Of a stretch of DNA of 64,000 nt, positions 51,481-58,808 are shown in pieces. The notes under the pieces are model-generated. The model was not told the DNA's origin. It saw nothing but the letters and a program-made list of their open reading frames with translations, and did no database searches. The position numbers and the translations under genes were made by a program. Source of the stretch: Bacteroidales bacterium UBA3297 (lineage in GTDB: Bacteria > Bacteroidota > Bacteroidia > Bacteroidales > Paludibacteraceae); the NCBI GenBank assembly GCA_002362105.1, contig DETD01000009.1:247105-311104 (forward strand), read 5' to 3'. Numbering within the stretch: position 1 is the stretch's first letter; the number at the start of each line of letters is the position of its first letter.

Positions 51481-54162
51481 TTACTTTAGTACAACTTTGC
51501 GGGTATAGACGTGTTCGTCTCCTTCAATTTTTACGGTGTAGATGCCTTTTGGCAGCCCGCCAAGGTCTATTTCAACATTGCCGCTTGCGTTCTTCTGTTG
51601 TCTGACCATATTGCCCAGTAGGTCTCTGATGGTGATGGTCGACTGGGCTTCTTCGCACTGAACGGTGATTCTTCCCGTTGTCGGATTCGGATACACCAGC
51701 TGGCTCTTGCCGGTGGTTGGTTGCGCTTCTTCCTCTTCCGGCCCCGTGTAGATGTATGTTGTCGCTTTCGGGTTTACCGTATTGGCCGTCGGCGTGCCGT
51801 TATAGTTGCAGCGGCCTCCCTTCGCATTCGCTACAAAGTGCGAGTTGTTGGCCTTTACCGAGAATCCTGGTTTCAGACGGACCGACTTGTTCGCCTTGAA
51901 GGTGACGTCGGCGTTGTTGAACCGTACTGCGCCAGTGGCTTTTAGCGAATCCACATTCTTTCCCGCAACAATCTCGTAGCCCGTTATCTCGTTTTCACCT
52001 TTCAGGGTGTCGTTCTGGATGTACTTCTCACTTGTGATGATGTAAGGTACGAAGTGGTCTTTCTGAATGGTGATGTTGTACGGATAGTCAACGCCGTAGA
52101 AGTAGCCTTTTTTGCCTTTCACTGCCATCATTTTGGAATAATCGGCCGGATTTTCAGCACTGGTCAGCACTATCTTGCTTTCTTCGTCCTCGTTGGTAAA
52201 TACCATCACAATGTTGCCCTCTTTCCTGATGGTTGGTGAGAAGCACGATGGCTCTTGGGTGTATAGCCGCATGGTTGGGTCGCCGAAATAGTGCGAAATG
52301 GTGCTTTGGTGCAGCCTTTGTGGATACGCTCCGTCTTTAATGTCGTTTTGCATCCATACGTTGTTTAATGCTTTCGCTACGCATAACTCCCCGTCTTCGT
52401 AGATGCTCTTTATAAGGTTTTCTGTCGCATCTGCGGCGTAAGGCCACCAGGCTACTGCCGAGTTGGCCGGTATGCCTACAGCACCTCCGTGCTCTTTGCG
52501 GAGGAAGGCTTCGGCGAAGCACTCTTCGTTGTTGCCGAACGAGCCGGTCAGGCAGGCAAACTGGCCGAATACGAATGTCGGTTCGGTGCTGGCATTAAGC
52601 GCATGTATGTCGTGAGTGTTGAAAAATGGTGCGGCCCAGCAATCTTCTCCGCCATGTCCGCAATACAGCACATAGTTCTTCCCTTCGTTGATGGACTTCC
52701 TTATGTCTAGGCGCACCTTGTTGTTGTCTTTCCAGTTGTCGGGCTTGTTGTAGTATTCTTCCGGAAATGGGGTGCCGTCTCCCATGTTAAGTGGTGGGTT
52801 CGCCTCGTCGTATTTGCCGATGGTGTAGATGCGCTCTGCTTTTGCTGCGCTGTTGTTCTCTACCATGTTTTTGACGTGTTCCGATACCGTAATGAAAAGC
52901 CAGTCGTCATTGCTTGTGATGAGCTTTTTTTTGTCTTCTTCATACTCGTTCTGGAAGTCGGCGCAGTGTAGCGATGCCTGGTAGTACGACGATGCTGTTG
53001 GTGGCGTTTTCTCGTACTTTATAATCTTGCCGATGACCTGTTGGGCTTGTTCCAGATTCCTTACCGATATACGCCCGCTGACGATGTCAGGCTCGTATTT
53101 CAGAGAGTCTCTTGCTCCCAGCACATATTCGCTGTTGCTGTAATAGTGGTCGGTATAGATGGTGTGCCAGCTGTTTTCGGTAATGCTGTCTTTTTCGTCT
53201 CGAGCTATGTAGTTTAACTGTACGTATATGGCTGGCACGTCCTCTTGGTCGCCTACTATGGTCAGGAACGATGGCACCTCTTTCTGGTAGTGCTTTTGCA
53301 GACTGTCCAGAAGCTGGTTGGTGGTCCAGTCCTCCCGCTCAAGCAGGGTACACCGGTAGCCTTGCATCGACTTCCATTCCATAAGTTTTGCCACTGCGGG
53401 GTGGTATTGGGTGGTGCTGACTATTACGATGTTTTCCGTATTACCGGCATTGCTGCCGCCCGCTTTCAGCGTTTTCCCGCCTGCCGTCATCTGGTCAATG
53501 GTTTGGGGGTTGCTCACCATCGACTTCACCACCTCCAAATTCTGGGCGTGGGCTGGTGCGGCCGCTGTCCCTTTGGCGTAGGTTATACGGTAGGTAATGC
53601 TGGAGTAGCAGCGCAGTGTCTTGGTGGCGGGGTTGTAGGCCACGGGTTGCAGCTGCACGGTCGCAACCGGTATGGAACGGTGTTGGTCTAACCGTATAAG
53701 CCCTGCACTTTGGCTCGGATAAAAGGCGTTTTTCCTATAGGCTGCGCCTTCTGTGTGCGCTACGCCCTTCTGGCCGGGAATGTATCCGCCTGCCGATGGC
53801 CTGATGTTGAACGACTGGTAGTCTCTGTAGGTCGATGAAACAACCTTCACCCTCACGTTCTTATCCGAAGCTAGGGCGAAACGTTCGGTCAGGTAGGGGA
53901 GTTCCGGGCAACCTTTCTGTGCCGAGGTGTGCGTGTTCGGAATCTCTATTTTTGTATAGGCAGCTCCGTCCTGCTTGAAGTTGTCGGTATAGGCACCCGC
54001 TATGTGGTAGGTGACCTCTATGTAGCCCTTGCCCTCTTTAATGCTTTTCTGCACGCCGAATTCCTGCTGTGCCACAAAACCGTCTTTAAACGACAGGTAG
54101 CCGTCGTGGGCTAGGGCGGTGGAAGAAAGAAGGAGGAGTAGGCCAAGAATATAATTTCTCAT
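51481..54162 (-). CDS. Gingipain-like C25 cysteine peptidase with T9SS type A domain
   Basis: An exported 893-residue cysteine peptidase. The ATG at 54162 starts a clean signal peptide (MRNYILGLLLLL to TALAH); an ATG at 54201 would add 13 charged residues and overlap the upstream gene. A C25 propeptide-like region (about 30-200) precedes the catalytic domain, which has NIVIVSTTQYHPAVAKLMEWK near 244, IVGDQEDVPAIYV near 302, the His motif YCGHGGEDCW (His 503) and the Cys motif GQFACLTGSFGNNEE (Cys 537). Ig-like parts follow. From about residue 818 a type A sorting domain (LVYPNPTTGRITV) ends in VYTRKVVLK. P. gingivalis homologues include gingipains and the sortase PorU; the sorting domain here means a secreted protease and not simply PorU. 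Confidence 0.9.
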   Translation of the reverse strand: MRNYILGLLLLLSSTALAHDGYLSFKDGFVAQQEFGVQKSIKEGKGYIEVTYHIAGAYTDNFKQDGAAYTKIEIPNTHTSAQKGCPELPYLTERFALASDKNVRVKVVSSTYRDYQSFNIRPSAGGYIPGQKGVAHTEGAAYRKNAFYPSQSAGLIRLDQHRSIPVATVQLQPVAYNPATKTLRCYSSITYRITYAKGTAAAPAHAQNLEVVKSMVSNPQTIDQMTAGGKTLKAGGSNAGNTENIVIVSTTQYHPAVAKLMEWKSMQGYRCTLLEREDWTTNQLLDSLQKHYQKEVPSFLTIVGDQEDVPAIYVQLNYIARDEKDSITENSWHTIYTDHYYSNSEYVLGARDSLKYEPDIVSGRISVRNLEQAQQVIGKIIKYEKTPPTASSYYQASLHCADFQNEYEEDKKKLITSNDDWLFITVSEHVKNMVENNSAAKAERIYTIGKYDEANPPLNMGDGTPFPEEYYNKPDNWKDNNKVRLDIRKSINEGKNYVLYCGHGGEDCWAAPFFNTHDIHALNASTEPTFVFGQFACLTGSFGNNEECFAEAFLRKEHGGAVGIPANSAVAWWPYAADATENLIKSIYEDGELCVAKALNNVWMQNDIKDGAYPQRLHQSTISHYFGDPTMRLYTQEPSCFSPTIRKEGNIVMVFTNEDEESKIVLTSAENPADYSKMMAVKGKKGYFYGVDYPYNITIQKDHFVPYIITSEKYIQNDTLKGENEITGYEIVAGKNVDSLKATGAVRFNNADVTFKANKSVRLKPGFSVKANNSHFVANAKGGRCNYNGTPTANTVNPKATTYIYTGPEEEEAQPTTGKSQLVYPNPTTGRITVQCEEAQSTITIRDLLGNMVRQQKNASGNVEIDLGGLPKGIYTVKIEGDEHVYTRKVVLK

Positions 54163-54181
54163 ATTTCCAGTCTCCTTTCCT

Positions 54182-54916
54182 TTATTTTTCAAGATCTTCA
54201 ATCCGCTGTTTCAGGCGCTGGTTCTCTTTCTCAAGTCTTATTAGGTGTAGGGTCAGCTCTTCAACCTTTTCCAGCAGTTTGTTGCTCATTTCCGAAAGGC
54301 TCATGCCGTTTTCCGACATCTCTTGCGCCGATGGCATGCCGGGCAGGTGTCTGTTGGTCTTTACGTAGTTTTCCACCTCGTTCAGCGACTTCAGGTTGTA
54401 GTTGTCGGCAAATACATAGTCGGCGGCGTGGTCCATTTCAACGCTGATGTCTTTGGCCTTGATGTTTTTAGCCATAATGTCGGTCACCTCAATCTCTTCG
54501 TAGCAGGTAATTTTGCCTTTCACGTCAAGGCGCTGGGCAATGTTCACGTCACCATCTTTAAAGTTGTATCTTGATGCCACGAACGAGAGGCCGGCATTGC
54601 CGTTCTGGCCTACCGAGGCCATAATGTTGTTCGTGTCAGACTCGTTGTCGACGTATAGTTTCAGGTGCTCAGTCGTGTTTATTTGCATATAGTTGTCGCT
54701 AACGTTGAACGTAGCGGGGCCAATAAAGTTAGCTGGGCCGTTCACGGTCAGGCGGCTGCTGTCTGCGGCTGTGCCAATTCCAACGTGGACGTCGTAGTTA
54801 CCCGCCTCGCTCGTTGCGTTTAGTTTGTTTCCTTCGGTTGCATTCCATGTCTGTGCGTTCGCGAACTGTGCCGACATAGCTATAGCTACGCCTGCGAAAA
54901 TCAAATGTTTATTCAT
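54182..54916 (-). CDS. Exported tail-fibre-like coiled-coil protein
   Basis: A 244-residue exported protein with a signal peptide to about residue 21 (QFANA). The middle has the VHVGIGTAADSSRLTVNGPANF segment common to Bacteroidales fibre-like proteins. Near the end is DYVFADNYNLKSLNEVENYVKTNRHLPGMPSAQE, a motif shared with phage-tail-like proteins of this phylum. A C-terminal coiled coil (about 212-244, heptads of Leu and Glu) follows. It lies 19 nt upstream of the C25 peptidase and is co-transcribed. A trimeric fibre or adhesin is a reasonable guess; no T9SS domain is seen. Confidence 0.8.
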   Translation of the reverse strand: MNKHLIFAGVAIAMSAQFANAQTWNATEGNKLNATSEAGNYDVHVGIGTAADSSRLTVNGPANFIGPATFNVSDNYMQINTTEHLKLYVDNESDTNNIMASVGQNGNAGLSFVASRYNFKDGDVNIAQRLDVKGKITCYEEIEVTDIMAKNIKAKDISVEMDHAADYVFADNYNLKSLNEVENYVKTNRHLPGMPSAQEMSENGMSLSEMSNKLLEKVEELTLHLIRLEKENQRLKQRIEDLEK

Positions 54917-54931
54917 ACTATTTGCTCATAC

Positions 54932-54982
54932 GGAGTCAGTATTAATCCGAGGACGGTGTGACTCCTTTTTTGCACCATCCTC
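54932..54982 (-). promoter_or_regulatory. H-type pseudoknot in the leader of the fibre/C25 operon
   Basis: Minus-strand order of segments: S1 5' arm (complement of 54973-54982), a 7-nt A-rich loop, S2 5' arm (complement of 54959-54965), S1 3' arm (complement of 54949-54958), a 10-nt linker and S2 3' arm (complement of 54932-54938). S1 has 10 pairs (one wobble) and S2 seven. The structure ends 15 nt before the ATG. Compact pseudoknots of this shape occur in riboswitches and translational operators. No known class is claimed. Confidence 0.45.
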
Positions 54983-55160
54983 TTCTTGTTTTTGTGAATT
55001 AAATAAGTCTTCTTGTGGTGGTTTGCACCTTATCTTGCTCTTTCTGTAGGGTTTAAGGTGTTCGCCTCGACTTGTGGATTATTGATATGTGACAACTCAA
55101 CGATGTTTACTAAACTATTCCCAACAATAGTGAAAATAGTATTTAACTACATTAATAGTG

Positions 55161-55168
55161 CAAAGATA
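55161..55168 (-). promoter_or_regulatory. Promoter -7 element of the fibre/C25 operon
   Basis: TATCTTTG on the minus strand (complement of 55161-55168) fits TAnnTTTG exactly. It predicts a leader of about 235 nt before the ATG at 54916, which includes the pseudoknot. The remainder of 54917-55361 shows no gene. Confidence 0.5.
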
Positions 55169-55326
55169 TAAAATTTTTATTATATCATTATAGACCAACA
55201 ACAAAATTAAGTATTACAGTTTACACGGGTAGGTTGGTTTTGCCTATTCTTTTTGCCTTTCTAGTGCTGTCGGTGCGTCCCTTTTACCTTGTGGGCTGAT
55301 TCTATGTATAATGCGAAAAAAATGAT

Positions 55327-55334
55327 TATTTTTG
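55327..55334 (+). promoter_or_regulatory. Promoter -7 element of the AAA ATPase gene
   Basis: TATTTTTG fits TAnnTTTG, 27 nt before the ATG at 55362. Confidence 0.45.
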
Positions 55335-55361
55335 TATAACAGAGCAAACTGAGAAAAAATT

Positions 55362-56918
55362 ATGATTAGGCCATATCCATTAGGAAGACAAGACTTTCAG
55401 TCGATAATTGAGGAAGGTTTTGCCTATGTCGATAAGACGGAGCGTATGTACGAGATGGTGCAGGCACGTAAGTTCGTGTTCCTTTCCCGTCCGCGCCGTT
55501 TCGGCAAGTCGTTGCTGGTCAACACGCTTCAGTGCTACTTCGAGGCCAAAAAGGAGCTGTTCGCCAATCTGAAGGTCGGACAGTTGGAGAAAGACTGGAT
55601 AAAATATCCGGTGCTCCGTTTCGACATGAGCGAGTGTAAGGATATGGACCCAGAAGGTGTTAAGGCGTCTATTGCAAGTACGTTGAAGTTCTATGAGGAG
55701 CAATATAACATAAGCTGTGACGAAAAGGAGAACGGACTGCGTTTTAAGAAAATTGTCTGTTCTGCCTATGCCCAAACCGGCCGTAAAGTGGTCGTGCTGG
55801 TCGACGAATACGATGCTCCGCTGCTCAACCACCTTCACGACGGCAAACTGCCGGAGGTGAAGACCGTTCTCCAGGAGTTGTATCAACAGTTGAAGGTAAA
55901 CGAACACTACGAGCAGTTCGTCTTCATCACGGGTATCTCACGTTTCTCGCAGGTCTCTATTTTCTCAACGCTCAACAATTTGACCAACATATCTATGGAC
56001 GACCGTTTCTGCGACATTTGCGGAATAACGAAGGACGAAATGGTCGAGAATTTCAGGGAAGATATAGAGTTGTTCGCCCAGGAAGAGGAGTGCTCGTTCG
56101 ACGAAATGGTAGAAAAACTGAGGGTTCAGTACGATGGTTACCATTTCTCACGTGGCGCAAAGGGCGTTTTTAACCCGTTAAGTCTGATTACTGCGCTCGA
56201 CACCAAGCAGTTGAATAACTTCTGGTTCGAGACGGCAACATCGTCGTATGTTATTGAGCACCTGAAAAAGCACAATGCACAGATATTGGACTTTGAAAGC
56301 ATCCAGTTGTTCGAGTCTGGCTTCTATGCGTCTTACGAAGACAGTAACAGTGTCTATCCGTTACTTTATCAGGCTGGCTACCTAACAATAAGGGGGTATG
56401 ATAAGGAGTCGAAAGTATATACGCTTTCCTATCCAAATTCCGAAGTTCGTGTCTCTATGCTGGAGGTTATGATGCCTTCGTGGGTAGGGTGTTCTACCGA
56501 CGATGGTAAATTGAGTATGCAGAAGTTCTACTTTGCACTAAAGGAGGGTAGGATTGACGAGGCTTTCGAACTGCTGAAAGAGTTCTTCCTACAGATTCCG
56601 AATGTGTTGAACAACAAGAACGAGAAACATTTCCAGACGGTCATCTATGTGCTGTTCCGCTGGCTCGGTTTCTATACGCAGTCAGAGGTCAACACGGCAA
56701 GGGGCCGCTTAGACTGCCTACTCTTCTCGCCGAAATACATCTTCATCATAGAGTTCAAGGTGGACGAGAGTGCCGAGAAAGCCCTGGCGCAAATCGACGA
56801 GATGGGCTATGCCGAACCTTACCTCAACGATGGCCGGCCGGTGGTGAAAATCGGCGTCAATTTCTCAAGTGCCGAACGTACAATAGAGGGGTGGAAAACA
56901 GAACCCCGTTTTCAATAG
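55362..56918 (+). CDS. AAA-like ATPase with C-terminal PD-(D/E)XK nuclease domain
   Basis: A 518-residue protein of the common Bacteroidales family joining an AAA-ATPase-like domain to a DUF1703 PD-(D/E)XK domain. It opens RPYPLGRQDFQSIIEEG, has Walker A SRPRRFGKSLL near residues 40-50, Walker B VVVLVDEYDAPLL near 145-157 and a sensor region FVFITGISRFSQVSIF near 187-202. The C-terminal nuclease core has GRLDCLLFSPKYIFIIEFKVDESAEKALAQI near 450-480 (D...E-x-K). These proteins are often multicopy, and their function is not established; defence or mobile-DNA control has been suggested. The barrel gene follows 25 nt later. Confidence 0.88.
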   Translation: MIRPYPLGRQDFQSIIEEGFAYVDKTERMYEMVQARKFVFLSRPRRFGKSLLVNTLQCYFEAKKELFANLKVGQLEKDWIKYPVLRFDMSECKDMDPEGVKASIASTLKFYEEQYNISCDEKENGLRFKKIVCSAYAQTGRKVVVLVDEYDAPLLNHLHDGKLPEVKTVLQELYQQLKVNEHYEQFVFITGISRFSQVSIFSTLNNLTNISMDDRFCDICGITKDEMVENFREDIELFAQEEECSFDEMVEKLRVQYDGYHFSRGAKGVFNPLSLITALDTKQLNNFWFETATSSYVIEHLKKHNAQILDFESIQLFESGFYASYEDSNSVYPLLYQAGYLTIRGYDKESKVYTLSYPNSEVRVSMLEVMMPSWVGCSTDDGKLSMQKFYFALKEGRIDEAFELLKEFFLQIPNVLNNKNEKHFQTVIYVLFRWLGFYTQSEVNTARGRLDCLLFSPKYIFIIEFKVDESAEKALAQIDEMGYAEPYLNDGRPVVKIGVNFSSAERTIEGWKTEPRFQ

Positions 56919-56943
56919 TAAAACAAACAAAACTATTAGTTAT

Positions 56944-57588
56944 ATGAAAAAAACTGTATTTTCTTTATTGGCTTTGTTAGCGTCTCTGTCTGCCAGTGCG
57001 GCCGATTGGGGTGTTACTGCCGGAGCCGGTGTGGCATCTATCGCGAACGAAGAGTGTGAGTCGACCGTTGCCTACAATGTGGGTGCAAAGGTGAATATCG
57101 ATTTAAACGAGAACCTGTTCCTCGAAGGATCGGCATTGTTTCAACACCAGGGCTTTTCTTATAGGTGGCGCGAAAGTATCTTGGGTCTGTCGTTTACATC
57201 TAATAAAACCTACGATTTCGACCTGTTTTACTTGAATCTGCCGGTCAATGTGGGTTGGAATTTCAAAATCTCCGACAATTTCTCCATTGCGCCAAAATTG
57301 GGTCTGACCTTTGGTTTTGGTCTGTCTGGCGACGAGTCTGATTACGATTGCGACCCATTTGTCGACCGGGAGGAAATTTCAAGAGTCGAAGTTTTCGGGT
57401 ATACTTCAGGTTCAGCGCTGAAGAATTTCAACCGTTTGGATGTTGGCTTCAATATGGGTGCCAACTTCAACATCGCCAAGCATTTCCAGATAGGTGCACA
57501 GTACACCTTCGGAATGTCTGACGTCTCCGATGATTTCGAAGACTCTAACGACCGCATCTTTACTGCCAACTTTACTTACTTTTTCTAA
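56944..57588 (+). CDS. Outer membrane beta-barrel protein
   Basis: A 214-residue exported protein with a signal peptide (to SASAA, residue 20) and 8-10 predicted amphipathic strands: WGVTAGAGVASI, YNVGAKVNIDLNENLFLEGSALF, LPVNVGWNFKISDNFSIAPKLGLTFGFG and VGFNMGANFNIAKHFQIGAQYTFGM. It ends in FTANFTYFF with a terminal aromatic. It is similar in layout to the 222-residue protein at 50572. A GC-rich hairpin (57615-57619 with 57625-57629) follows the gene but lacks a T-run. Confidence 0.83.
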   Translation: MKKTVFSLLALLASLSASAADWGVTAGAGVASIANEECESTVAYNVGAKVNIDLNENLFLEGSALFQHQGFSYRWRESILGLSFTSNKTYDFDLFYLNLPVNVGWNFKISDNFSIAPKLGLTFGFGLSGDESDYDCDPFVDREEISRVEVFGYTSGSALKNFNRLDVGFNMGANFNIAKHFQIGAQYTFGMSDVSDDFEDSNDRIFTANFTYFF

Positions 57589-57663
57589 ACTGGGTGTAAC
57601 TTCTGCAGGCATTTGGGGGTGTTTCCCCCAGTAACCTCGTGTCGAAAGAAGAGAGTTTTTTTA

Positions 57664-57671
57664 TATCTTTG
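57664..57671 (+). promoter_or_regulatory. Promoter -7 element of the RNA candidate/defence-like locus
   Basis: TATCTTTG fits TAnnTTTG exactly. It would start a transcript near 57679 that first covers the structured region and, if not terminated, the HTH gene. Confidence 0.5.
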
Positions 57672-57678
57672 CATAAGA

Positions 57679-57900
57679 AACATAAACATATAAAGAACAG
57701 GAGATAGTTATTTTATAACATAAGATTTGAGCTTACGCTCTTATTCTCTTCATCGAAATCTGGACAATTTCACGCAACGGGAATAAGCGAGCGAGAGGTT
57801 CACGCCCATAGGGCGTGGGCCGTTTCGTGCTTATTAGTTGCTAGGGTGTCCAGATCCACGATGAATAATAGGCGATAAACGAACGGTTCACGCTTTTTTT
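57679..57900 (+). ncRNA. Candidate structured RNA upstream of the HTH/nuclease/nitrilase/glycosylase locus
   Basis: A long nested fold can be drawn. The outer stem pairs 57749-57755 with 57859-57865 and 57758-57766 with 57847-57855. The next pairs 57774-57778 with 57837-57841 and 57782-57788 with 57829-57835. The tip is a perfect 7-bp hairpin (57801-57807 with 57811-57817). A small hairpin (57729-57740) lies upstream. The region ends with seven Ts (57894-57900) directly before the HTH ATG, so it could be a terminated small RNA or an attenuator. GGTTCACGC occurs twice (57797-57805 and 57885-57893). No known RNA family was recognised. Confidence 0.45.
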
Positions 57901-58116
57901 ATGCATATTGGGCATCACATAGAAAGTGTTTTTCGCGAACAGGGAAGAAAGGTTTCCTGGTTTGCCGCTAAACTATGCTGTGATAGAAGAAATATATACA
58001 AGATTTTTGAGCGTGATAGCATTGATACTGCCTTGCTTGAAAGAATATCCAAAATACTCAACCACAATTTTCTTAAAGACTTATCTGACGAATTGTCTGA
58101 TTGTGAGAACCAATAG
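57901..58116 (+). CDS. Small HTH (XRE-like) protein
   Basis: A 71-residue DNA-binding protein of a short Bacteroidales XRE-like group. The helix-turn-helix covers about residues 14-40 (REQGRKVSWFAAKLCCDRRNIYKIFER), followed by SIDTALLERISKILNHNF and an acidic tail. It starts directly after the T-run of the RNA candidate. Proteins of this kind usually act as regulators; here it may control the downstream nuclease/nitrilase genes or sense the state of the RNA. AT-rich with many ATA codons, unlike neighbouring host genes. Confidence 0.8.
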   Translation: MHIGHHIESVFREQGRKVSWFAAKLCCDRRNIYKIFERDSIDTALLERISKILNHNFLKDLSDELSDCENQ

Positions 58117-58126
58117 TTCTCGTTTT

Positions 58127-58225
58127 GTGAATTTTATTGTCATATCTGCCTCCTTACTATGCCTTGCTTTTTCTCTACTTTTATATAGTCTCTATGAAGG
58201 GGATTCTATTTTGGAACTAAATTGA
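58127..58225 (+). CDS. Possible 32-residue single-TM peptide
   Basis: A GTG-started frame (58127) reading MNFIVISASLLCLAFSLLLY followed by SLYEGDSILELN. It has one strongly hydrophobic segment (about residues 3-20) and a short acidic tail. It fills the gap between the HTH stop (58116) and the nuclease ATG (58233), with 10- and 7-nt spacings, as an operon gene would. No ATG and no recognised family, so it could instead be the frameshifted tail of the HTH protein. Confidence 0.35.
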   Translation: MNFIVISASLLCLAFSLLLYSLYEGDSILELN

Positions 58226-58232
58226 TCTAATT

Positions 58233-58808
58233 ATGAATATCATCGATTTTGAAAAAAATCCAATTCGCATTCCGCAAGATGAAGTGATAGACCAGAAGTG
58301 TGCGTTACAACTCCTATTGAACAAAATTTTTGATTGTGACATAGTGTGTGAAAAAACATTCCCTTGGATGAGAACACCGTCTGAGTTCGATGCAACGTAT
58401 AACCGTATCTTCAAAGCTTTGTGCCAATATAGAAATTCTGACCCGAAATTCGCAAGAAAGAATTACGAGTTAAGGTGCGATTTTGTCAGTGAAAGCAAAA
58501 AGACCATTATTGAATACGACGAACGCCAACATTTTTCTGCTGCTCGTGCTATCGCCTTGAATGCTTATAAAGATATAAAGTTGAATTATAATCGCGATTT
58601 GTGGATTAGGGCGTGCAATGAAGTGAATGCTCACGATAACGCTCCTGCTTACCGTGATGAAGGACGTGCTTTTTTTGACAGTACAAGAGATATACAGGCT
58701 TATAGGAATGGTTACAATTTGGTCCGAATTATGCACGGTCAAATCGATTTTACCAGACAAAATGCTTATGATGAACTTGTTAAGTTGTTTGGAAATAATA
58801 TTTTATGA
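58233..58808 (+). CDS. PD-(D/E)XK-like nuclease of unknown family
   Basis: A 191-residue soluble protein. The segment RCDFVSESKKTIIEYDERQHF (residues 81-101) resembles the cores of Vsr- and DUF559-like nucleases: Asp83, then Glu94-x-Asp96, then Gln99-His100-Phe101, as in the common EYDGxQHF pattern. A C-terminal helix and the YRNGYNLVRI strand (near 157-166) fit the end of such a fold. No full match to a named family was recognised. The last 4 bases overlap the start of the next gene (ATGA), so both are made together. Catalytic activity is inferred, not shown. Confidence 0.65.
   Translation: MNIIDFEKNPIRIPQDEVIDQKCALQLLLNKIFDCDIVCEKTFPWMRTPSEFDATYNRIFKALCQYRNSDPKFARKNYELRCDFVSESKKTIIEYDERQHFSAARAIALNAYKDIKLNYNRDLWIRACNEVNAHDNAPAYRDEGRAFFDSTRDIQAYRNGYNLVRIMHGQIDFTRQNAYDELVKLFGNNIL

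Noticed and set aside
57679..57900. Structured region considered as a retron msr-msd or a tRNA/tmRNA
   Set aside because: No reverse transcriptase is in the locus, and there is no T-loop, CCA end or tmRNA tag frame.
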